Position numbers and translations under genes: made by a program
Notes under the pieces: model-generated
What the model saw: the letters and a program-made list of their open reading frames with translations, nothing else
Database searches by the model: none
What the model was told of the DNA's origin: nothing
Assembly: GCA_023253615.1 (NCBI GenBank)
Contig: JALRFZ010000509.1
Location: 1-5,633, forward strand
Source of the DNA: Verrucomicrobiales bacterium
GTDB lineage: Bacteria > Verrucomicrobiota > Verrucomicrobiia > Verrucomicrobiales > DEV007
Reading direction: 5' to 3'
DNA length: 5,633 bases
Shown: positions 1-5,633 of the stretch, one piece after another
Layout of the letters: each line of letters starts with the position of its first letter
Position numbering within the stretch: the first letter of the stretch is position 1

Positions 1-179
1 AGCAGGTCATCGAGGAGATCTACATCCGCAGCTTCACCCGCAAACCGACCGCGGAGGAGATGAAGCAGCTCATGGCCCAGGTCGCGGCCGTGGGAGAGGA
101 CAAGGCGCAGCGAGAGCTGGTCCTCAATGATGTCTTCTGGGCCGTCTTGAACTCGAAGGAGTTCATGTTCAACCATTGA
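1..179 (+). CDS. C-terminal end of a DUF1553 (PSD1)-like protein, partial
   Basis: The reading frame is open from the left edge (first full codon at 3) to a TGA at 177-179 and gives 58 residues. The sequence begins QVIEEIYIRSFTRKPTAEEM and ends AVLNSKEFMFNH. This pattern, a helix with an E-(I/L)-Y-x-R-x-(F/L)-x-R-x-P-T-x-E-E core followed by a closing W-A-(V/L)-L-N-S-K-E-F-x-(F/V)-N-H, is the typical end of DUF1553 proteins. Those are large exported proteins of planctomycetes and verrucomicrobia, often joined to DUF1549 and a cytochrome c-like domain, and their biochemical role is poorly known. Everything upstream lies outside the window, so the full domain layout cannot be seen. The family call rests only on this conserved tail. 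A strong intrinsic terminator follows 31 bases after the stop, so this gene ends its transcription unit. Confidence 0.82.
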   Translation, partial: QVIEEIYIRSFTRKPTAEEMKQLMAQVAAVGEDKAQRELVLNDVFWAVLNSKEFMFNH

Positions 180-210
180 TCGGGATTCAGGATTGCCTGT
201 CTCCCACGTG

Positions 211-239
211 CGGCCCGGTTCACCGGGCCGTTTTCGTTT
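211..239 (+). terminator. Intrinsic (rho-independent) terminator
   Basis: A perfect 8-bp stem (CGGCCCGG at 211-218 and CCGGGCCG at 223-230) encloses a TTCA loop. It is followed at once by TTTTCGTTT at 231-239, seven T in nine bases. It lies 31 bases after the stop of the DUF1553-like gene and points the right way to end it. Read on the other strand the hairpin is followed by CACGTGGG with no T-run, so it is a poor intrinsic terminator for the convergent minus-strand operon that ends at 286. Confidence 0.93.
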
Positions 240-285
240 CCCGGAATCAGGCCTCGCGCTTCGTTCCGCGCCCCGTGCCCCTTGC

Positions 286-1056
286 TCAGACAGACGGTCC
301 GAAGAGACTGTCGAGAAACGTTCGATGCGCGGCGATGCGGCGGGAGAGATCCGCTTCGCTCGGTGTCTCGAAGGTATAGCTGACCGCGGCGTATTTCAGG
401 AACAAGAGAATCGCTTCGGGATAACCTCCGCCGAGTTGCTCCGCCACGACCTCCTCGATTCCGCTGGTGCGGACGAGGAGTCCGTTCGTGAAATCGGATC
501 CGTCGATGACGGCGGCGGTTTCCCTCGGGAGGTGGATCGAGCAGGCATCGAGCAGACGGTCGCCTTTTGATTCGCCGCGGGTCAGTTCGTAGAGGTAGAT
601 GCCGGTGGCGTCATAGTCCTCGTGGAGATTCACGGAGACATCAAACCGGCACCCCTCGAGCGCCTCCTGCCAGGCCGCGATGACCGGCTGCGAGACATCC
701 GTGAAAGAGCGGTTCAGATCCACGCCGTTGCCATCGCGCCGGGTATTTTCGACCAGGCCGACAGGATTGAGGCAGGGAAAGAGGGTGACGGGACGGTCCC
801 GGAGGATCTCCGGCTTCGAGGCGGCCCACTCCAGCAGCGCCCAGACCGGAGCGCACTCGTCGCCATGGACGCCGGCGCTCACGTAGAGTCCACCGGGATC
901 CCGGGCTGACGCGGCCCCGTTCGTGATCTTGAGGACGGGGAGCCCGTTGATCTCACAGAAAACGCCGAGATCGAGCCCCGATCCCTCGCAGACCGCTTTC
1001 CAGCCTTCCACGAGCGCCCCGTAATCGTGGCCGGAATGATGGAGGTGGCCGGACAT
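286..1056 (-). CDS. M14-family zinc metallopeptidase / aspartoacylase-like deacylase
   Basis: This 256-aa protein carries the M14 (zinc carboxypeptidase / succinylglutamate desuccinylase-aspartoacylase) active-site set in the expected order. A VHGDE motif supplies zinc ligands H64 and E67. NTRRDGNGVDLNR at 104-116 holds the substrate-binding Arg and the N-R pair. NLHED holds the third zinc ligand, H145. TFETP near the end holds the likely catalytic base, E230. The enzyme would hydrolyse an amide bond at the end of a small peptide-like or N-acylated substrate. The substrate is unknown, and MpaA-type murein peptide amidase is one possibility. No signal peptide is seen, so it is probably cytoplasmic. 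The start at 1056 gives MSGHLHHSGHDYGALVEGWK, a normal start for this class. The frame is open further upstream to 1278, but that stretch is Arg/Ser/Pro-rich shadow sequence over the preceding gene. The gene follows the hydrolase stop by 7 bases and is last in the operon. No good ribosome site lies close to the ATG (the nearest GAGG is 18 bases away), which suggests translational coupling. Confidence 0.88.
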   Translation of the reverse strand: MSGHLHHSGHDYGALVEGWKAVCEGSGLDLGVFCEINGLPVLKITNGAASARDPGGLYVSAGVHGDECAPVWALLEWAASKPEILRDRPVTLFPCLNPVGLVENTRRDGNGVDLNRSFTDVSQPVIAAWQEALEGCRFDVSVNLHEDYDATGIYLYELTRGESKGDRLLDACSIHLPRETAAVIDGSDFTNGLLVRTSGIEEVVAEQLGGGYPEAILLFLKYAAVSYTFETPSEADLSRRIAAHRTFLDSLFGPSV

Positions 1057-1063
1057 CGGTTGG

Positions 1064-3040
1064 TTATTTCCAATCCTCGTCGAAGAATCCGGCCGCGGCG
1101 ATGCGGCCCGGGGTGAAGGCATCCGGATCGCGGTCGAGGCCGACGATGGCCCAGTCCGGAAGCTTGGGGTTCTGCTGCGAATTCGTCTTGTCGTGCCCTT
1201 CGCGGAAGGTGAGGCCGCTGTTGAGCACGACGTAACGATCCGGATTGAGGGGATTCGGGAAAACCAGCACCGGCACATGCCCGTCCCGGTCGTAGGATTG
1301 TCCGCGGAGCACGAAGGAATCCTCCCTCCACTCGACGGGCAGCTTCTCGGCGATCTCGGCGATCATCGCGTTGGATTCCGGATCCCCCCAGAGGATGAGG
1401 TTCGCATCGCGGATGTCGTCCGAGTCGAGTTCGTCCGATGCCTTTTCCGGAAGTTCTCCCCGCATCAGCGCGCGCCAGCGCGAGCGGAAGTGATCGAGCT
1501 CGAAGTCGAGCCATCGTGCGAAACGGGGGGAGGAGGGGGCTTGATCCGGCGGCACCACGAGAAAACGGCTCATGAAGGCATCGTCGATCGGGCCTTGGAG
1601 ACCGGGGCGCTTTTTGCCGGGATCGGGCAACCCCCAGGTCCACTTCCCCTCGTGGCGAACGAGCGAGAGGGAATGAACGGGAAACCCGGGGGTGGCCGCG
1701 GACAAGATTTGTCCGTCGATCAGCAGCTTCGCGCCTCCCAGATCGTGTGGCGGACCGGGATGAATCTCGAGTGCGGTGACCCCCTCGGTCTTCAACGAGA
1801 AGGTTCCGCCTTCACGATCCCATGCGGCTTCCGCGCGGGCACCCTGCCAGTGCGCCTCGAGACCCGTGAGCTTCAGCCAGTCGTAGCTGCCGTAGCGCAG
1901 GGTCGGGGTCTGCCAGCGGATCGACCGGGCGGGGAGCCCTCGACCCGTTTTCCAACAATCCGCCAGCCAAGTCCGGATTTCGGCGACCGCTTCAGCCGTG
2001 TATTTGTGTTCGGTATCGGGGGCGACGAGATGCCGGAGGGTATGCCCCACGTTGGCGAGCTCCCGCGCCATCAGGTCGGCGGTGGCCTTCTGCTTGTCCT
2101 TCGCGCCGGAGTAAGCGAGCAACGGACCATTGAGGAGGTTCCCGAGGTAATTCGGCACGTCGTAGACCTTCCAGAGCACCTGTTCGTGATCCGGAGGGTA
2201 ACGATCGGGGGTGAGTTTGTTGTATTCCTTCGTCTCGGCGAATCCGGCACCGGCGTGGACGCCGCAAAAGGCATCCCGGTAATGCGCTCCGATGTGCCAG
2301 GCACCCGCGCCTCCCATGGAAAAGCCCGCGAGCACGATCCGGTCGGGGTCGATGGGGTAATCCGCCATCACCGCCTCGATCGCTTCGAAGACGTCGATCT
2401 CCCCGGCGTGTTTCCAGCCGACACAGTGCCGGCCGAAGGGATGCAACACGATCGCCTCGGACTGATCCTGGTAAAATCCGCCGAAGGCCTGGCTCTTCTT
2501 GCGGCATTGATTGAGAAAATGCAGATCGGTCGTCTTGTCGCCGCGCCCGTGGAGCCATACCAGGAGCGGGACCGGTTTCGAAAGATCGAGCGCTTCCGGG
2601 ATCTCGAGGCCGAAGGGCTGATACGAATCGTCGATCCGCGACCGGTATCCGCGCACGACGAGGCCGCGCTCCTCCAGCCAGGGGCGCTCGTCGCCCTCGT
2701 CGAGGGCGCGGTAGCGGGCGTCGGCGAGATCGAGCAAATCGCCGGCGAGGGGGAATTCCTTCTCCGAATAAAACTCCCCGTGCTTGAGGGCGAAGTCCAC
2801 CGCCTTCACGAGCGCCGCGACATCGGCGACATGATCCTTGTGATCGATCTCCCAGATCCGTTCGGCGAAGGCGGTGACTCGTTCGCCCAGGGTGCGGGCC
2901 AGATCAGCCGGCAGGGGGAGACCGTTTTCCGGCGGCAGGAGCCTCGGGATCGGGGCGATCGGTTCCTCCGCCTCGAGGGCCGGAGAGATGGCGAGGCCGA
3001 GCGCGCCAGCGAGCAAGAGGAGGCGTGGGACGGGGTTCAT
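1064..3040 (-). CDS. Secreted alpha/beta hydrolase, prolyl-oligopeptidase / esterase-like, with uncharacterised C-terminal region
   Basis: This 658-aa protein starts with a clear signal peptide: a short positive N-terminus, a hydrophobic core at about 7-19 (LLLLAGALGLAIS), and probable cleavage after ALEA near residue 24. Residues 45-125 are mostly helical. Residues 125-365 form an alpha/beta-hydrolase domain. LVWLHGRGD at about 160-168 supplies the oxyanion region, GFSMGG at 239-244 puts the nucleophile at S241, GAKDKQ puts the acid at about D315, and PDTEHKY puts the catalytic His at H345. The complete triad implies an active serine esterase or peptidase outside the cytoplasm, with unknown substrate. 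Residues 370-658 are a further region with an LILWGDPESN segment (about 548-557) and a YVVLNSGLTFRE segment (about 603-614), seen in large hydrolases of planctomycetes and verrucomicrobia but without a function I can name. The start at 3040 is supported by the signal peptide, by a GAGGAG ribosome site 8 bases upstream, and by a one-base TGATG overlap with the preceding gene. The frame stays open to 4060, but that extension is shadow. Confidence 0.87.
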   Translation of the reverse strand: MNPVPRLLLLAGALGLAISPALEAEEPIAPIPRLLPPENGLPLPADLARTLGERVTAFAERIWEIDHKDHVADVAALVKAVDFALKHGEFYSEKEFPLAGDLLDLADARYRALDEGDERPWLEERGLVVRGYRSRIDDSYQPFGLEIPEALDLSKPVPLLVWLHGRGDKTTDLHFLNQCRKKSQAFGGFYQDQSEAIVLHPFGRHCVGWKHAGEIDVFEAIEAVMADYPIDPDRIVLAGFSMGGAGAWHIGAHYRDAFCGVHAGAGFAETKEYNKLTPDRYPPDHEQVLWKVYDVPNYLGNLLNGPLLAYSGAKDKQKATADLMARELANVGHTLRHLVAPDTEHKYTAEAVAEIRTWLADCWKTGRGLPARSIRWQTPTLRYGSYDWLKLTGLEAHWQGARAEAAWDREGGTFSLKTEGVTALEIHPGPPHDLGGAKLLIDGQILSAATPGFPVHSLSLVRHEGKWTWGLPDPGKKRPGLQGPIDDAFMSRFLVVPPDQAPSSPRFARWLDFELDHFRSRWRALMRGELPEKASDELDSDDIRDANLILWGDPESNAMIAEIAEKLPVEWREDSFVLRGQSYDRDGHVPVLVFPNPLNPDRYVVLNSGLTFREGHDKTNSQQNPKLPDWAIVGLDRDPDAFTPGRIAAAGFFDEDWK

Positions 3041-4029
3041 CACGGCCGCTCCTCGGTCACGGGATCGATCCACGCATGCACCTTGCCTCCGCGGAGCAGG
3101 GCCTTGTATTCCACGGGGAACCTCCCGAAAATCGTGGAGACCCGGAAATGGACCGTCACGGTGTCGTAGGTGCCGGCATACTCGCCTCCCACTTTCTCCG
3201 AGCCATTCCAGGTGAAGGATTCGGCTTCCTCCAGCGTGACGCTCGCCGCTTCGCCGGCGGTGAGGCTGGCCTTCACGGGGGCGAAACGCGGATCGCCCGT
3301 GTCTCCGGCGGGGGCGGGCGGCGCTCCCTTGCCGGTGAGGGCGGCGAGCTTCGAGGGATCCGCGGCGACGATCTGCCGGGCACGCTCGCGCTTCGCCTCC
3401 ACTTCCTTCCGCTTCATCTCGACGAACTGGTTGTAGCGCGCCTCGATCCGCTGCTTGAAATCCGTCTTCGCCACCGGGATCTCCGTGTTCATCGCCGGGT
3501 TCGCGAGCGAGGCCACCGTCAGGATGTCGCCGGCGAGGCGCACCGGTTTCAGCGGCGTGCCCGGAGCGACATTGCTCGAGCCGATCGCCTGGCCGTTCAC
3601 CACGAGTTGAAAAGGAATCGTCTCCGCCGCCGTCACCTCTGGCGGGTAGGCGTTCGACGGCACGTTGCGCCACTGGTCCACGATCGTGAGGAGCGGGAGA
3701 ATCTCCGGCATCGGGTATTTCAGTTCGAGGGCCGCCTCCAGCTCCGAGAGCGGTTTCGCCGGCGCGGGGGCTGCGGGGGTACCCGTCGCCGTCGCGGGTG
3801 CCGGAGCCGGTTGGGGGCGTGCTTGCGATGCCGTGCCCGAAGGGGGCGCGGGGACGGCGGCGGCCGGCTTCGAGGGTTCGCCTTTTCCGGTGATGACCCG
3901 ATCGTCGTCTGTCATCGGGGTCCCTCCGGTGAACCGTTCGACCAAGGGACGAAGGTAGGGATCGTAGGCGAACCAGGCGGCGGCGAGCAGCCCACAGACG
4001 ACGAGAAGGGTGGCGAAAAAGCCTTTCAT
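3040..4029 (-). CDS. Membrane-anchored protein of unknown function with Pro/Ala linker and coiled-coil segment
   Basis: I do not recognise this 329-aa protein. Residues 3-21 (GFFATLLVVCGLLAAAWFA) form one N-terminal membrane segment or uncleaved signal anchor after MK, which would leave the rest outside the cytoplasm. Residues 54-93 are a Pro/Ala/Thr-rich flexible linker. Residues 97-187 look like a folded, partly beta domain (IPFQLVVNGQAIG, GTPLKPVRLAGDILTVASLA) that could be SH3-like, a guess from pattern alone. Residues 187-222 are a charged helix rich in K, R and E (FKQRIEARYNQFVEMKRKEV and onward), probably coiled coil. Residues 265-329 form a small C-terminal beta-rich domain ending in KVHAWIDPVTEERP. 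No catalytic motif is visible. It is the first gene of the minus-strand operon, and its stop overlaps the start of the secreted hydrolase, so the two are likely translated together. The start at 4029 fits the membrane segment, though no strong ribosome site precedes it. A scaffold or partner role at the envelope is inference only. Confidence 0.8.
   Translation of the reverse strand: MKGFFATLLVVCGLLAAAWFAYDPYLRPLVERFTGGTPMTDDDRVITGKGEPSKPAAAVPAPPSGTASQARPQPAPAPATATGTPAAPAPAKPLSELEAALELKYPMPEILPLLTIVDQWRNVPSNAYPPEVTAAETIPFQLVVNGQAIGSSNVAPGTPLKPVRLAGDILTVASLANPAMNTEIPVAKTDFKQRIEARYNQFVEMKRKEVEAKRERARQIVAADPSKLAALTGKGAPPAPAGDTGDPRFAPVKASLTAGEAASVTLEEAESFTWNGSEKVGGEYAGTYDTVTVHFRVSTIFGRFPVEYKALLRGGKVHAWIDPVTEERP
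3049..3054 (-). promoter_or_regulatory. Ribosome binding site that fixes the hydrolase start
   Basis: Read on the minus strand this is GAGGAG, 8 bases before the ATG at 3040-3038. It lies inside the last codons of the upstream 329-aa gene. With the TGATG stop/start overlap it supports coupled translation and rules out the longer open frame reaching 4060. It is the clearest Shine-Dalgarno match in the window. Confidence 0.78.
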
Positions 4030-4162
4030 GGGAATGGGTGGCGTGGAGGGGTGGATCCACGCCGCTCCCTATCTTTCCACCGTGAGCCGCCTCTTTGCAA
4101 GCCGCACCACGGCCTCACAAATCCGTTGACCCGGGCCGCTCCAGCCCTTGATTGCCATCCTC
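4030..4162. promoter_or_regulatory. Divergent intergenic region between the minus-strand operon and fmt
   Basis: These 133 bases separate two outward-facing transcription units, so promoters for both should lie here or overlap the gene ends. I could not place either with confidence. TTGACC at 4126-4131 resembles a -35 box for fmt, but the sequence 17 bases on (TGATTG) is a poor -10. On the minus strand TTGCAA (4100-4095) is followed only by weak matches such as GATAGG. No tRNA, riboswitch or small gene is apparent. An inverted repeat lies on the operon side. Confidence 0.5.
4040..4063. repeat. Inverted repeat with nested palindrome in the leader of the minus-strand operon
   Basis: GGCGTGG at 4040-4046 is the exact reverse complement of CCACGCC at 4057-4063, with a 10-base spacer. 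A perfect 10-base palindrome, GTGGATCCAC, at 4051-4060 overlaps the right arm. In the operon's mRNA the hairpin would end 10 bases before the ATG at 4029, where it could affect ribosome loading. As DNA it could be an operator. No T-run follows, so it is not a terminator. Short G+C-rich inverted repeats also arise by chance in this base composition. Confidence 0.4.
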
Positions 4163-5137
4163 ATGCGGATCGTTTTCATGGGCACCGGCGAGATCGCCTT
4201 GCCGACCTTGCGATGGCTCCTCGACCATGCCGGCGAGGAGGGGGGCGAAGTCGTCGCCGTCTACACCCAGCCCGACAAGCCGGTCGGCCGGAAACAAATC
4301 CTGACCCCGCCCGCGATCAAGGTCCTCGCTCAGGAAAGAGGAGTGCCGGTTTTCCAGCCCGAGAGGCTCAAGGGCGATACGGATGCCCTCGCCGCCTTCA
4401 CCGCCCTGCGTCCCGACCTCGCCGTCGTCATGGCCTATGGACAGATCCTCCCGCGCGCGCTCATCCGCACGCCTTCGTTGGCCTGTGTCAATCTCCACGC
4501 CTCGCTCCTGCCCCGCCACCGCGGTGCCGCGCCCATCCAGGCGGCGATCCGCGATGGCGATGCCGAAACGGGCATCACCCTGATGCACGTCGTGCCCCGG
4601 CTCGATGCCGGCGACATGATCTTGAAAAAGGTCATCCCCATCCGGCCCGACGACACCGGCGGTCTCCTCCACGACCGGCTCGCCGAACTGGGACCGCCGA
4701 CCCTTGCCGCCGGATTGAAGCTCTTCCGCGAAGGCACCGCGACCGCGGAAGCGCAGCAGGAATCGCTCGTCACCCACACCGGCAAACTGGGGCGCGAGGA
4801 CGGCGCGATCGATTGGTCGCGCGGGGCCGCGGAGATCGAGCGCCTCATCCGCGCATACGATCCCTGGCCCGGCACCGCGACCGGCGTTTACCTCGGCGAC
4901 GAACGAAAAACCCTGAAGATCCACCCCTATGCCCGCGTCCTGCCCGGGAGCGGTGCCGTGCCCGGAACCGTCCTCGCGAGCCGTGACACCCTCGTCGTCC
5001 AATGCGGTGACGGAGCCCTCGAATTGACCGGCGACCTGCAGCTCGAGGGGCGGAAACGCCTGAGTGTCGGCGAATTCCTGAGGGGATCGGCCATTCCCGT
5101 CGGCACGATTCTCGGCACGGGCGAGATTGCCCTTTGA
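4163..5137 (+). CDS. fmt: Methionyl-tRNA formyltransferase
   Basis: This 324-aa enzyme transfers a formyl group from 10-formyltetrahydrofolate to Met-tRNA(fMet) for translation initiation in the cytoplasm. The formyltransferase domain spans about 1-205. MRIVFMGTGEIALPTL matches the usual start, and the 36-53 segment QPDKPVGRKQILTPPAIK corresponds to the tRNA-contacting loop of E. coli Fmt. CVNLHASLLPRHRGAAPIQA at 108-127 is the family signature, and RLDAGDM follows. Catalytic N110, H112 and D148 have the same spacing as N106, H108 and D144 of E. coli. Residues 205-324 are the C-terminal tRNA-binding domain (WSRGAAEIERLIRAYDPWPG). Length is normal. The ATG at 4163 is chosen because family proteins begin at this residue. 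A TTG at 4148 would add five residues with no better ribosome site, and no clear Shine-Dalgarno is seen for either. One oddity is Gly in place of the usual Pro of the GTPE/GTPD motif near the N-terminus. It is divergent from the unknown-function operon and upstream of pyrH. Confidence 0.97.
   Translation: MRIVFMGTGEIALPTLRWLLDHAGEEGGEVVAVYTQPDKPVGRKQILTPPAIKVLAQERGVPVFQPERLKGDTDALAAFTALRPDLAVVMAYGQILPRALIRTPSLACVNLHASLLPRHRGAAPIQAAIRDGDAETGITLMHVVPRLDAGDMILKKVIPIRPDDTGGLLHDRLAELGPPTLAAGLKLFREGTATAEAQQESLVTHTGKLGREDGAIDWSRGAAEIERLIRAYDPWPGTATGVYLGDERKTLKIHPYARVLPGSGAVPGTVLASRDTLVVQCGDGALELTGDLQLEGRKRLSVGEFLRGSAIPVGTILGTGEIAL

Positions 5138-5633
<496 letters not shown>

Noticed and set aside
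251..285. A terminator for the minus-strand operon just after its last stop
   Set aside because: Only weak 4-bp GCGC-type pairings are seen and no T-run follows on the minus strand. The operon may end by another mechanism.
1057..1278. A possible 74-residue N-terminal extension of the M14 enzyme
   Set aside because: It overlaps the conserved C-terminal end of the hydrolase and translates as Ser/Arg/Pro-rich shadow, while the family-like start is at 1056.
1193..3169. A 658-codon open frame on the plus strand opposite the secreted hydrolase
   Set aside because: It is antisense to a gene with a signal peptide, full catalytic triad and good ribosome site. Its translation is rich in Arg, Gly and Glu with no family motif. 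Long antisense frames are expected at this G+C content.
3750..3870. A tandem repeat in the Pro/Ala-rich part of the 329-aa gene
   Set aside because: The peptide is low-complexity, but the DNA shows no regular repeat unit. It reads as a linker.
3041..4060. A possible 340-residue N-terminal extension of the hydrolase, giving a 998-aa protein
   Set aside because: The extension is Arg/Pro/Gly-rich, overlaps the 329-aa gene in another frame, and would bury the signal peptide and ribosome site at the internal start.
4126..4154. TTGACC followed 17 bases later by TGATTG as an fmt promoter
   Set aside because: The -35 match is good but the -10 matches the consensus at only one of six positions, so I do not call it.
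3025..4986. A 653-codon open frame on the plus strand crossing the 329-aa gene, the intergenic region and fmt
   Set aside because: It runs through the divergent promoter region and out of frame through fmt, and its translation is Arg/His/Pro-rich. It is a composition artefact.

Overview
The window is about two-thirds G+C by eye and nearly all coding. Gene content suggests a member of the Verrucomicrobiota or a relative in the Planctomycetota-Verrucomicrobiota group. The evidence is the C-terminus of a DUF1553-type (PSD1) protein at the left edge and a secreted prolyl-oligopeptidase-like hydrolase of a kind common in these phyla. The assignment is inferred from protein character, not from a marker-gene comparison.

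Layout, left to right. (1) Positions 1-179, plus strand: the last 58 codons of a DUF1553-like protein, closed by a strong intrinsic terminator at 211-239. (2) Positions 286-4029, minus strand: three tightly packed genes that read as one operon, transcribed right to left. The first is a membrane-anchored protein of unknown function (329 aa). The second is a secreted alpha/beta hydrolase with a large uncharacterised C-terminal region (658 aa), whose start overlaps the first gene's stop by one base. The third is a cytoplasmic M14-family zinc metallopeptidase or deacylase (256 aa), 7 bases further on. (3) Positions 4030-4162: a 133-base divergent intergenic region with an inverted repeat close to the start of the minus-strand operon. 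(4) Positions 4163-5633, plus strand: two housekeeping genes, fmt (methionyl-tRNA formyltransferase, complete) and pyrH (UMP kinase, cut by the window edge), 45 bases apart.

fmt and pyrH are core functions: formylation of initiator tRNA, and UMP phosphorylation for pyrimidine nucleotide synthesis. The minus-strand trio looks like an accessory envelope or degradation operon. An exported serine hydrolase would act outside the cytoplasm, the anchored protein would sit at the membrane with its bulk outside, and the M14 enzyme would act on a small peptide-like or N-acylated substrate inside the cell. That link is inference from gene order only. I see no CRISPR array, RNA gene, insertion sequence, phage gene or recognisable defence system. 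The least explained parts are the 329-aa protein and the C-terminal half of the hydrolase.
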